Notes: generated by a model not told the origin, from the letters alone. A DNA stretch of 12,238 nucleotides from Thiotrichaceae bacterium (GCA_026992705.1 JALWYT010000288.1:1-12238), one strand, 5' to 3'; counted from the stretch's first letter, positions 1 through 7,087 are shown. Made by a program: numbers and translations.

Positions 1-72
1 TTTATAAACTCTATAGCGATATTTAAGTTTATTCATTAATTTAAATGGATAACTCTATCTTCCTTGTGATTT

Positions 73-348
73 CTAAATCTCGCCCACTGACATATTTTCA
101 CCCGCTCGATGTAAGGCTATGCCATTGTTAATCACATTTTCTGTTTCTGGCTTGTTGCTATCAAGGTAATATACATCAATATCCATGCCGCACCAGCTTT
201 TCAGTTCATTTGATAATTGTTCGGTATTCTTAACATCTGTTGCTAAAGCTGGGTTTTGTGTTTCTGTGCCAGCTAATAAATAATATTGGCTGGCTCCGTA
301 AAAATGACAAAGATGGCGGACGGTTTCAGTGTTTGGGATAATATTCAT
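73..348 (-). CDS. Small hypothetical protein, MNT-nucleotidyltransferase C-terminus-like
   Basis: This is a 91-aa ORF that I do not recognise with certainty. Residues about 45-82 follow the pattern of the C-terminal half of minimal nucleotidyltransferases (MntA type): an EL-xxxx-G segment, then IDVYYLD, then a helix ending in VINNGIALH. In the family this corresponds to the VDLVDL strand and the ILxxGxLLY end. The upstream half has FYGAS where the family has its GS-motif, but there is no DxD metal-binding pair, so catalysis is not expected. No signal peptide or membrane segment is visible, and no clear Shine-Dalgarno precedes the ATG. It diverges from the bioB operon. It could be a decayed antitoxin/transferase remnant, a small protein with another role, or a chance ORF. 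The family link is inference from pattern only. Confidence 0.5.
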   Translation of the reverse strand: MNIIPNTETVRHLCHFYGASQYYLLAGTETQNPALATDVKNTEQLSNELKSWCGMDIDVYYLDSNKPETENVINNGIALHRAGENMSVGEI

Positions 349-381
349 TGTAATAGTTCTACTTTGAATTGCGTTATGTCA

Positions 382-409
382 TTGACAGCTTTTGCATAAG
401 GGGTAGACT
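382..409 (+). promoter_or_regulatory. Predicted sigma70-type promoter of the membrane protein-bioB-mnmG operon
   Basis: A perfect -35 TTGACA (382-387) is followed after 16 nt by TAGACT (404-409), which matches four of six -10 positions. Transcription would start near 416, giving a leader of about 28 nt before the ATG at 444. The upstream in-frame ATG at 369 lies before the -35 box, so this placement also argues against that start. No BirA-like operator was found here. Confidence 0.5.
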
Positions 410-443
410 GGATGGTTGTTATGTTACTCTGCGTATAAAACAA

Positions 444-824
444 ATGAATCAACAGAAAATAAAGATTGTAAAGGCTGAAGATGCAAAAAAATCAGCCAAG
501 TATTTCATTTATGGGAATATTGCCTCAATTATTATTCCTTTTCCAATATTTATTCTATGGTTTGGTGCATCAATTTTTGTATATGCCATGTTTCGCCATT
601 TTCCACACCCCAAGGTGGGTTTCTATACACAGCAAGCCGCCTATCAGTACTATGGTTTAGCAGGCATACTCGTCCCGGTATTAACCTTTGCACCCGGTAG
701 TTTCTTTTTAGAATATTGGTGGGCATTGTGGATAGTTTGTGCGGTTATATTACTTTCTCTATCCATCTGGCTATTAATAAAGATTAATAATGATGATTGG
801 CAAGACGTTGAGGTAGAAGATTAA
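444..824 (+). CDS. Conserved-looking integral membrane protein preceding bioB
   Basis: This is a predicted 126-aa inner-membrane protein of unknown function. A basic, Lys-rich N-terminus (about residues 1-19) is followed by hydrophobic segments at about 23-50, 69-88 and 91-112. A polar loop contains FRHFPHPKVGFYTQQAAYQYYG, with charged and aromatic residues, and the C-terminal tail is acidic. I chose the ATG at 444 over the in-frame ATG at 369 for two reasons: the earlier start adds 25 residues unlike a membrane-protein N-terminus, and it lies upstream of the predicted promoter. No strong Shine-Dalgarno precedes 444. Its TAA overlaps the bioB ATG by one base (TAATG), so the two are probably translationally coupled. 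A link to biotin synthesis is suggested only by this position. Confidence 0.75.
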   Translation: MNQQKIKIVKAEDAKKSAKYFIYGNIASIIIPFPIFILWFGASIFVYAMFRHFPHPKVGFYTQQAAYQYYGLAGILVPVLTFAPGSFFLEYWWALWIVCAVILLSLSIWLLIKINNDDWQDVEVED

Positions 825-1837
825 TGGTCAGCATCCGTAATGATTGGAAAATTGAAGAAGCTGAGAGCTTATTAGTTCAGCCTTTTAATGATTTGATTTT
901 CCAAGCTCATAGCATTCACCGAGAGGTTTTTAACCCAAATGAAGTGCAAGTCAGTACATTGCTTAGCATTAAAACAGGAGCCTGCCCTGAGGATTGCTCA
1001 TATTGTTCACAAAGTGCTCGCAATGATACTGCTACCGAGCCAGAGCGTTTATTACCACTTGAAGAAGTCATAGAATCTGCCAAAAAAGCCAAACAAACAG
1101 GTGCAACTCGTTTTTGCATGGGGGCGGCGTGGCGTAACCCAACGGATAAAAGCCTTGACCGAGTGATTGAAATGGTAAAGGCAGTAAAAGCAATGGGGAT
1201 GGAAACCTGCGTCACATTAGGCATGCTAACAGAAAAGCAAACCGAGCGATTAAAGCAAGCGGGCTTGGATTACTATAACCACAACCTCGACACCTCACCC
1301 GAATTCTACGGTGAAATTATCACTACCCGCAGCTATCAAGATCGTTTAGACACGCTAGAATACGTTCGCAAAGCGGGGATTAATGTTTGCTCTGGTGGTA
1401 TTTTAGGCATGGGGGAAACCAGCCGTGACCGTGCCCGTTTATTGCAGCAATTAGCCAACCTTCCCAAACACCCTGAATCTGTGCCGATTAATGATTTGGT
1501 TCAAGTAGAAGGTACGCCGCTTGCAGGTGTTGATAAACTTGACCCCTTCGATTTTATCCGTATGGTAGCAGCAGCTCGTATTATGATGCCCTTATCCTAT
1601 GTCCGTTTATCCGCAGGACGCACCGAAATGAACGATGAAATGCAAGCACTCTGCTTTTTTGCAGGAGCTAATTCAATGTTTTATGGTGATCGTCTGCTAA
1701 CAACCGACAATCCTGATGAAAATCATGATAAGCAACTATTTAATCGCTTAGGGATTGAGATGGAAAAATCCAAACCCCAACAAGCTTATACCGTTAATGA
1801 AATACAAAGGCAGACATCCTGCGGCTGTTCTGCATAA
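824..1837 (+). CDS. bioB: Biotin synthase BioB
   Basis: This cytosolic radical-SAM enzyme inserts sulfur into dethiobiotin, the last step of biotin synthesis. At 337 aa it has the usual family length. The [4Fe-4S] ligands C54, C58 and C61 lie in the CxxxCxxC motif (GACPEDCSYC). The [2Fe-2S] sulfur-donor ligands are all present at C98, C129, C189 and R261, matching the E. coli enzyme shifted by one residue. YNHNLDTSPE and the SYVRLSAGR stretch are also conserved. GAGG at 810-813 lies 10 nt before the ATG and serves as its Shine-Dalgarno. The gene overlaps the preceding membrane-protein stop by one base and ends 6 nt before the mnmG ATG. No bioF, bioH, bioC or bioD is beside it in this window, so the pathway is split. 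Confidence 0.97.
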   Translation: MVSIRNDWKIEEAESLLVQPFNDLIFQAHSIHREVFNPNEVQVSTLLSIKTGACPEDCSYCSQSARNDTATEPERLLPLEEVIESAKKAKQTGATRFCMGAAWRNPTDKSLDRVIEMVKAVKAMGMETCVTLGMLTEKQTERLKQAGLDYYNHNLDTSPEFYGEIITTRSYQDRLDTLEYVRKAGINVCSGGILGMGETSRDRARLLQQLANLPKHPESVPINDLVQVEGTPLAGVDKLDPFDFIRMVAAARIMMPLSYVRLSAGRTEMNDEMQALCFFAGANSMFYGDRLLTTDNPDENHDKQLFNRLGIEMEKSKPQQAYTVNEIQRQTSCGCSA

Positions 1838-1843
1838 TTGACT

Positions 1844-3733
1844 ATGCTACACAAACAACGTTATCAAGTTATTGTCATTGGAGGAGGGCATGCGGGAACA
1901 GAAGCCGCACTCGCCTCTGCCCGCATGGGAATGAAAACCTTATTGCTGACACACAATATCGAAACCATCGGAGCAATGAGCTGCAACCCTGCTATTGGTG
2001 GGATTGGCAAAGGACATTTAGTTAAAGAAATTGATGCACTCGGCGGAGTAATGGCTCACGCGGCGGATTTAGCAGGTATTCAATTCCGCACCCTGAATGC
2101 TCGTAAAGGACCTGCGGTTAGAGCCACCCGAGCACAAACGGATCGCATTTTATACAAAGCCGCCATATTGCAAGCTGTACAAGCTCAAGAAAATCTAGAC
2201 TTATTTCAGCAAGCGGTGGATGATTTAATCGTAGAAGGAGAAACCGTTAAAGGCGTTCGCACCCAAATGGGCTTGGATATACTTGCTGAAGCTGTAGTAC
2301 TCACAGTTGGCACATTTCTAGGCGGTAGAATTTATATTGGCTTAGAGAATCACAGCGGCGGCAGAGCGGGGGACCCACCCGCCATTGCTCTTGCCAATCG
2401 TTTACGAGAGCTTCCTTTTAATGTAGCTCGCTTAAAGACAGGCACACCCGCCCGCATTGACTCACGCAGTATTGATTATTCAAAACTACAGGAACAACCT
2501 GGCGATACGCCAACCCCTGTTTTTTCCTATTTAGGTTCGCGTGATGAGCATCCCGAGCAAGTTTCTTGCCATATCACTTATACAAATCAGCAAACGCACG
2601 ATATTATTCACGGTGGGCTAGACCGCTCACCTATGTATTCAGGTAAAATCGAAGGGATTGGTCCTCGCTATTGCCCCTCGATTGAAGACAAAATTATTCG
2701 CTTTGCGGATAAAGATCGCCACCAAATCTTTATTGAGCCAGAAGGCTTAAATACTTACGAAATTTACCCAAATGGCATCTCGACCAGTCTGCCATTTGAT
2801 GTGCAATATCATTTCATTCGCTCCATCGAAGGCTTTGAAAATGCTCATATTACTCGCCCAGGTTACGCCATTGAATACGACTTTTTTGACCCACGCGACT
2901 TAAAGCCGAGTCTTGAGACTAAATTTATCAATGGGCTATATTTTGCGGGGCAAATCAACGGTACAACGGGCTATGAAGAAGCCGCTGCTCAAGGCTTGTT
3001 AGCGGGGGCTAACGCAGCCTTACAAGTGCAGGAAAAAGAAAGCTGGTATGTGAAACGCAATGAAGCTTATCTTGGTGTATTAGTCGATGATTTAATCACC
3101 AATGGCACATTAGAACCTTATCGAATGTTCACCAGCCGAGCGGAATATCGTCTCTTATTGCGTGAAGATAATGCAGATATGCGACTCACTGAAAAAGGAC
3201 GTGAATTAGGCTTGGTCGATGATCAGCGTTGGCGAGCTTTTAATGACAAGCGTGAAGCTGTCGAACAAGAAATGCAACGGCTTAAAAGCCTCTGTATTCG
3301 CCCTGATAGCCTAACGCCAGAGCAAGAAAAGCAACTGTTTGGCAAAAAACTCACCCGAGCCTATCATGTCGATGAATTATTGCGTCGCCCTGATATGACG
3401 TATGCCATGCTGACTGAATTACCACAAATTGGTAAAGTCGTTGACGATGAACAAGTGGCTGAACAGGTCGAAATTCAATTCAAATATGCAGGCTATATTG
3501 AGCGGCAACTCGCTGAAATCGAAAAGCACAAAAAGCACGAAGAAACCCCGCTACCTGCTGATTTAGACTATCGAGAAGTATCAGGGCTTTCCAATGAAGT
3601 CAAACAGAAATTACAAAAACAAAAGCCCGTTAGCATTGGTCAAGCCTCGCGTATTTCAGGGGTTACACCAGCGGCAATTTCATTACTGTTAGTCCATTTG
3701 AAAAAGCGGGATTTGCAAAAAAGGCTTAAATAG
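1844..3733 (+). CDS. mnmG: tRNA uridine-5-carboxymethylaminomethyl modification enzyme MnmG (GidA)
   Basis: MnmG is the FAD-dependent partner of MnmE. Together they place (carboxymethyl)aminomethyl groups on U34 of tRNAs reading split-box codons. From the ATG at 1844 the protein is 629 aa, the same length as E. coli MnmG. The FAD-binding GGGHAGTE lies at residues 13-20. The conserved cysteines are C47 (SCNPAIGGIG) and C277 (RYCPSIEDK). The FAD-binding FAGQINGTTGYEEAAAQG and the GidA C-terminal helical domain ending in SIGQASRISGVTPAAIS are present. An in-frame TTG at 1838 directly follows the bioB stop and would add two residues. No Shine-Dalgarno is evident for either start, so expression probably depends on coupling to bioB. 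The gene lacks its common neighbours rsmG and parAB. Confidence 0.97.
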   Translation: MLHKQRYQVIVIGGGHAGTEAALASARMGMKTLLLTHNIETIGAMSCNPAIGGIGKGHLVKEIDALGGVMAHAADLAGIQFRTLNARKGPAVRATRAQTDRILYKAAILQAVQAQENLDLFQQAVDDLIVEGETVKGVRTQMGLDILAEAVVLTVGTFLGGRIYIGLENHSGGRAGDPPAIALANRLRELPFNVARLKTGTPARIDSRSIDYSKLQEQPGDTPTPVFSYLGSRDEHPEQVSCHITYTNQQTHDIIHGGLDRSPMYSGKIEGIGPRYCPSIEDKIIRFADKDRHQIFIEPEGLNTYEIYPNGISTSLPFDVQYHFIRSIEGFENAHITRPGYAIEYDFFDPRDLKPSLETKFINGLYFAGQINGTTGYEEAAAQGLLAGANAALQVQEKESWYVKRNEAYLGVLVDDLITNGTLEPYRMFTSRAEYRLLLREDNADMRLTEKGRELGLVDDQRWRAFNDKREAVEQEMQRLKSLCIRPDSLTPEQEKQLFGKKLTRAYHVDELLRRPDMTYAMLTELPQIGKVVDDEQVAEQVEIQFKYAGYIERQLAEIEKHKKHEETPLPADLDYREVSGLSNEVKQKLQKQKPVSIGQASRISGVTPAAISLLLVHLKKRDLQKRLK

Positions 3734-3746
3734 CTATTAACATAGA

Positions 3747-3762
3747 AAGTAATTAATTACTT
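3747..3762. repeat. Perfect 16-bp AT-rich palindrome downstream of mnmG
   Basis: AAGTAATTAATTACTT reads the same on both strands and begins 14 nt after the mnmG stop. It has only two G-C pairs and no loop, so it is a poor terminator. It could be a protein-binding dyad or chance in AT-rich DNA. Confidence 0.4.
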
Positions 3763-3992
3763 GGATTTTAGTAGCAAGGATACTAGTTGAGTGTTTAGAT
3801 ATATAAATATATTGATGTATTCCGAATAACTAATCATTTGTTACCTAAGATACTGAATTATTAGCTCTAACATTTAATTCTATCAGTTTAGTGCACTCGT
3901 CAAAATATCATATTTTTCAGATTATTATTTATTTATGTTCTAAACTCTATTATGAAACTCATTATGTGGTTTCAGAAAAGGATTTACTGTTA

Positions 3993-4060
3993 AGGAAGCT
4001 ATGATTAAGTCATGAGCTTTAGCATCGAGAAAACCGCTCATGACTTAATCATAGCTTCCT
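3993..4060. repeat. Perfect 25-bp inverted repeat (hairpin) upstream of the lipoprotein gene
   Basis: The arms 3993-4017 and 4036-4060 are exact reverse complements over 25 bp and are separated by an 18-nt spacer (4018-4035). The match stops abruptly at both ends. The right arm ends 6 nt before the AGGAGG of the next gene, and no T-tract follows, so this is not an ordinary intrinsic terminator for + strand transcription. As RNA it would form a very stable stem in the leader of the lipoprotein mRNA if transcription starts upstream. No second copy is present in the window. It could be a regulatory leader, a protein-binding dyad or a tiny mobile-element relic. Confidence 0.85.
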
Positions 4061-4066
4061 CAATCC

Positions 4067-4072
4067 AGGAGG
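4067..4072 (+). promoter_or_regulatory. Strong Shine-Dalgarno deciding the lipoprotein start
   Basis: A full AGGAGG lies 5 nt before the ATG at 4078. It selects this start over the in-frame ATG at 4012, which lies inside the inverted repeat. TCCTC at 4057-4061 is complementary to GAGGA at 4069-4073, so the site could be masked when the right arm of the repeat is unpaired. Confidence 0.85.
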
Positions 4073-4077
4073 ATTTT

Positions 4078-4701
4078 ATGAGAATAGTGGCATTTATCAG
4101 CATGACTCTATTTTTGTCATCATGTATGGCAGCAACGCCAACTAGCCCTAATAAAGAAGATAATCAAGATAAAACCTATACCTTAAATAGAATAACTGGG
4201 GATACGGCACTGGATGGTTTAATGGTTTCCAAAGGTTTTTCAAAGCCTTTGCAAGGTTTATCTGAAGATAGAAAGTCAACATCAGCTTGTGTTGTTACGG
4301 CGGGGCAGTACTATCCATCAGCAAAAAATGATTTTGGGCAAGACGGTAATTTTATGACAGTCGTTCATCTTGAGCCGCAAATTGCAAATAGAGACTACAA
4401 AAAAGCTGATATCAAAAAGGGAGAGACATATTATTTCTTAGCCTTAACCGGTGAAGGTTGGTTCCAAATACTTCACAAAGGTAAGGTTTATAATCTTCTC
4501 GAATCTCCCAATTTCCCAGAATTTAAACAACCCAAAGTTGATAAATGGTTTAAAGTGCCTTGTGCAAATCATCAAAAGAAAATTTGGCTAAAACTTGATA
4601 ATAACTTGTTAAAACAATCAGGTATTTGCAAACTAACAGCCTCAGCTCCTGATTATGGCTCAGGCATAGATGAACCCGATATTGAAGGAGACTGTCAATA
4701 A
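4078..4701 (+). CDS. Unrecognised lipoprotein
   Basis: This is a 207-aa predicted lipoprotein of unknown function. A short hydrophobic signal ends in a lipobox, LSSC, with the lipidated cysteine at residue 16. The next residue is Met rather than Asp, which by the Lol rule favours the outer membrane. After a polar linker (about residues 17-33) the mature part looks beta-rich and soluble, with a central GETYYFLALTGEGWFQI segment. It carries four further cysteines (C71, one near 165, one near 184, C206), which suggests disulfides in the periplasm. The tail is acidic. The start is fixed by AGGAGG 5 nt upstream. Its stop overlaps the start of the next gene by one base. I recognise no domain family. 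Unknown substrate-binding or envelope-inhibitor roles are possible, but nothing in the sequence picks one. Confidence 0.85.
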   Translation: MRIVAFISMTLFLSSCMAATPTSPNKEDNQDKTYTLNRITGDTALDGLMVSKGFSKPLQGLSEDRKSTSACVVTAGQYYPSAKNDFGQDGNFMTVVHLEPQIANRDYKKADIKKGETYYFLALTGEGWFQILHKGKVYNLLESPNFPEFKQPKVDKWFKVPCANHQKKIWLKLDNNLLKQSGICKLTASAPDYGSGIDEPDIEGDCQ

Positions 4702-5195
4702 TGAGAGCGGTTATTTTATCTATCTTATTACTTTTTAGTTGCGGCTTATTAGCTGAGGATCAAAGTATTCAAAAAGTAGCTCAATACTCAATCGGTGAGC
4801 GAGGTTCAAAGCATTTCGAGCTTTTTAGTTTTTACCAAAAGACTGCCAACCAAGCTGCTAAAATTGAATATAGCTACGGCAAATATGCTGAACAATACAT
4901 ACCGCTAAGCTATTTAGGAGAGACCAAAGTTAATGGACAACCTGCATTCAAGGTTAAATTTCCTAATGGTTACCGCTTAACCATCATTCCACAAAAAGAT
5001 CTGTCGTTAATCATCAAAGACAAACAAGGAAAATATAATAAACACTTTAAATGGATGTACGAAGGACCAGTCAATGGTGTTGGTACATACTGTTCAAGCT
5101 GTGCACAAGATGAAAAAGAAGCCATGCAGCTATTGGTGAATGATTTTCTTGGCATAAAAGCCCGTATGAATCATGGCTCGCTTGAGTGGCTATAA
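4701..5195 (+). CDS. Unrecognised exported protein
   Basis: This is a 164-aa protein with an N-terminal hydrophobic signal of about 18 residues (MRAVILSILLLFSCGLLA). It may be cleaved by signal peptidase I after the Ala before EDQ. LFSC could alternatively act as an imperfect lipobox. The mature region looks beta-rich, with many Tyr and Lys residues. A CSSC pair (motif YCSSCAQDE) near residue 134 resembles a redox or metal-binding CxxC, but no thioredoxin-like context surrounds it. AAGGAG at 4685-4690 lies 10 nt before the ATG, and the ATG overlaps the preceding stop (TAATG), so the two genes are coupled and probably act together in the envelope. It ends 6 nt from the convergent ppx stop codon. 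No family was recognised. Confidence 0.85.
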   Translation: MRAVILSILLLFSCGLLAEDQSIQKVAQYSIGERGSKHFELFSFYQKTANQAAKIEYSYGKYAEQYIPLSYLGETKVNGQPAFKVKFPNGYRLTIIPQKDLSLIIKDKQGKYNKHFKWMYEGPVNGVGTYCSSCAQDEKEAMQLLVNDFLGIKARMNHGSLEWL

Positions 5196-5209
5196 GGAAG
5201 CTTACTTAT
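5192..5209. repeat. Imperfect 18-bp dyad spanning both convergent stop codons
   Basis: ATAAGGAAGCTTACTTAT is symmetric at eight of nine base pairs. It covers the TAA of the exported-protein gene (5193-5195) and the TAA of ppx on the other strand (5202-5204). It is short and AT-rich with no T-tract, so it is at best a weak bidirectional terminator. Confidence 0.35.
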
Positions 5210-6701
5210 GAATTAATATAAAGCCGACAGCTTGCAGATATTGAGCTTGTTTTTGCAGGCTTGCATGTAATAGAGGGTGCTTTTCTAGCTCACCTTCTGC
5301 AAAGACAATTTGCATTTGCATATCATCAACATACAGGACTTCGATAGTTGCTCTTTCGTCTTTACGGGAGCGGTGCAATAAGGCGGCTAGACGGAGTAGG
5401 ATGCTTAGCCGTAAAGCGGTGAGATAGTCTTCATCAGGCAATACTGCGTAGTATTTTTCTGATAGTTTTTTGCGATGGCAGCGGACTAAAACACTCATCC
5501 AGTCCTGATCCTGATAGGAAAAACCCGGTAAATCGGCATAGTCTAATAGATAAGCTCCGTGCTTGTGATAGCCACTGTGAGAAATGGCTAAACCTATCTC
5601 GTGTAAACTGCTTGCCCAGTGTAATAATTCAGCATGGTCGAGAGTAAAACCCCATGCCTTGCAACAAAGAGAGAATAATTGATGAGCAGTTTTGCTGACA
5701 CGGCGGGCATGTTTTTGGCTAATCTGAAAGCGTTGTTGAACACTGGTGATAGTTTTTAGGCGAGTATCTTCGCTTTGGATTCTGCCAAGTCGTTCATAAA
5801 TCAAGCCTTCACGCAAAGCTCCATCGGATACTTGCATTCGCTCAATTTTTAGAGCTTCAAAGGTGGCGATTAGTACCGCTAAACCACCTGCAAATACAGG
5901 TTTTCTATCTTCTTTTAGCCCGGGTAAATTTAGATTATCTAAATGACCTACTTCTATCATAAGGTCACGGACTTTATATAGGCTATGCAAGTCAATATCA
6001 TATTGGGTCAAATTCAACGCTGTTATGACCTTAGCGACGGCTTTTATTGTACCAGATGCCCCTGTTGCTGAATTCCAACCAATTTTCCGATAATTTCGTT
6101 TAATAGGATGCAGTTCAAGGTGTGCAGCAATGCTGGCTTTTTTCCAATTTTTCTTTTTTAAATTGCCGTTTTTGAAAAAGCGACGGCTCATACTGACACA
6201 GCCAAGGCTTAGGCTTTCAAGATACAGAGGCTCAAAATCTTTCCCGATAATAAGCTCTGTACTGCCTCCACCAATATCCATGACAAAGCGTTTACCGTCA
6301 TCATCCACTAAGGAGTGAGAAACGCCAAGATAGATTAATCGGGCTTCTTCACGACCTGCAATAATGGAAATCGGGTGTCCGAGTGCTTTTTTCGCTTGCT
6401 TTAAAAAGCTACGGGAGTTTTTAGTCTGCCGTAACGTATTTGTACCAACTGCTGCAACACTGCCTTTAGGTAGGTCTTTTACACGCTCACCAAAGCGTTT
6501 TAAGCAAGCTAATGCTCGTTCTTTAGATGCTTGAGATAAATTTTTATGTTCATCTAAACCTGCTCCTAATCTGACCATTTCTTTTAAACGGTCAAGAATA
6601 TGCACATGCCCATCTTCAATACGGGCGACAACCATGTGGAAGCTGTTAGAACCTAAATCAACAGCCGCTAGATATTGTGGAGTATCATTTTGCTCAGCCA
6701 T
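5202..6701 (-). CDS. ppx: Exopolyphosphatase Ppx (Ppx/GppA family)
   Basis: This enzyme removes terminal phosphates from inorganic polyphosphate. Family members can also convert pppGpp to ppGpp. The protein is 499 aa, within the long two-domain class (E. coli Ppx 513, GppA 494). N-terminal ASKHA-fold motifs are VDLGSNSFHMV (about 14-24), GTNTLR (86-91), GREEARLIYLGV with the catalytic Glu region (116-127), DIGGGSTEL (142-150) and GASGTIKAV. The C-terminal HD-like helical domain has LHEIGLAISHSGYHKH (about 366-381). GTNTLRQ, SDGALREG and the HD-like segment read closer to E. coli Ppx than to GppA, though the split is not certain. Its ATG overlaps the ridA stop by one base (TAATG), implying translational coupling. 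It runs convergently into the exported-protein gene, with 6 nt between the stops. Confidence 0.93.
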   Translation of the reverse strand: MAEQNDTPQYLAAVDLGSNSFHMVVARIEDGHVHILDRLKEMVRLGAGLDEHKNLSQASKERALACLKRFGERVKDLPKGSVAAVGTNTLRQTKNSRSFLKQAKKALGHPISIIAGREEARLIYLGVSHSLVDDDGKRFVMDIGGGSTELIIGKDFEPLYLESLSLGCVSMSRRFFKNGNLKKKNWKKASIAAHLELHPIKRNYRKIGWNSATGASGTIKAVAKVITALNLTQYDIDLHSLYKVRDLMIEVGHLDNLNLPGLKEDRKPVFAGGLAVLIATFEALKIERMQVSDGALREGLIYERLGRIQSEDTRLKTITSVQQRFQISQKHARRVSKTAHQLFSLCCKAWGFTLDHAELLHWASSLHEIGLAISHSGYHKHGAYLLDYADLPGFSYQDQDWMSVLVRCHRKKLSEKYYAVLPDEDYLTALRLSILLRLAALLHRSRKDERATIEVLYVDDMQMQIVFAEGELEKHPLLHASLQKQAQYLQAVGFILIHK

Positions 6702-7087
6702 TAATCATCCAATGTCATGATTGCATCAACTTCTACATTCGCATTTTTTGGCAGTTCCGCCACGCCAACGGCGGTTCTAGCGGGATAGGGGTGAGTAAAA
6801 AATTCTTCCATGACTTGATTAACAATTGGGAAATTCGCAAGGTCAGTTAGAAAAACATGCACCTTAGCAAAATCAGCAAGTGAACCACCTGCTGCCTCAG
6901 CAACAGTGGTGAGATTACGAAAAACTTGGCGGGTTTGCTCGGCAATATCGCCATCAATTAACTCCATCGTTTCAGGAACAAGAGGAATTTGCCCTGAAAG
7001 ATAAACCGTATTACCTGTTTTAACCGCTTGTGAGTATGTACCAATTGCCCGAGGAGCTTTGTTTGTAGAAATATATTCTTTTGCCAT
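6701..7087 (-). CDS. ridA: RidA family reactive enamine/imine deaminase
   Basis: RidA hydrolyses reactive 2-aminoacrylate and related imines made by PLP enzymes, protecting those enzymes from damage. The 128-aa length is exactly that of the family. Expected signature residues are present: Y18 in IGTYSQAV, the SGQIPL strand, R104 in PARTAVGVAELP, and the NVEVDAI end with its conserved Glu (119). The protein is cytosolic and trimeric in the known family. The gene lies 106 nt downstream of spoT and overlaps ppx by one base. No strong Shine-Dalgarno is seen before its ATG, and I found no clear terminator or promoter in the spoT-ridA gap, so read-through from spoT is likely. The rpoZ-spoT-ridA order is known in Pseudomonadales. 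Confidence 0.95.
   Translation of the reverse strand: MAKEYISTNKAPRAIGTYSQAVKTGNTVYLSGQIPLVPETMELIDGDIAEQTRQVFRNLTTVAEAAGGSLADFAKVHVFLTDLANFPIVNQVMEEFFTHPYPARTAVGVAELPKNANVEVDAIMTLDD

Larger units (their letters stand above)
3734..4077. other. 344-nt AT-rich intergenic region after mnmG
   Basis: No coding sequence, tRNA or GC-rich terminator was found between mnmG and the lipoprotein gene. The region holds a 16-bp palindrome just after mnmG (3747-3762), an AT-run around 3797-3815, a 25-bp inverted repeat (3993-4060) and the Shine-Dalgarno of the next gene. Some weak -35/-10 pairs can be drawn (for example TTCAGA at 3916 with TCTAAA at 3939), but none is convincing. Confidence 0.7.

Noticed and set aside
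369..443. Longer N-terminus (25 extra residues) for the membrane protein before bioB
   Set aside because: The ATG at 369 lies upstream of the predicted -35 box and lacks a Shine-Dalgarno. The added residues do not resemble the start of a membrane protein.
916..1224. Minus-strand ORF inside bioB
   Set aside because: It lies wholly opposite a strongly conserved biotin synthase frame and its product has no recognisable features. It is a shadow of that gene.
4012..4077. Longer N-terminus (22 extra residues) for the lipoprotein
   Set aside because: The ATG at 4012 lies inside the inverted repeat and would place the signal peptide internally. The ATG at 4078 has AGGAGG at ideal spacing and gives a clean lipobox.
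3991..5201. TAAGGAAGCT at 3991-4000 and 5192-5201 as direct repeats bounding the lipoprotein pair like a mobile cassette
   Set aside because: A 10-bp match is expected many times by chance in 12 kb. The second copy overlaps the stop codon and no integrase or attachment-site structure is present.
7023..7031. ACAAGCGGT on the minus strand, the core of a Pasteurellaceae DNA uptake sequence
   Set aside because: It is a single copy explained by the RidA codons for Gln-Ala-Val. Uptake sequences should be repeated many times, and no other full copy was found in the window.
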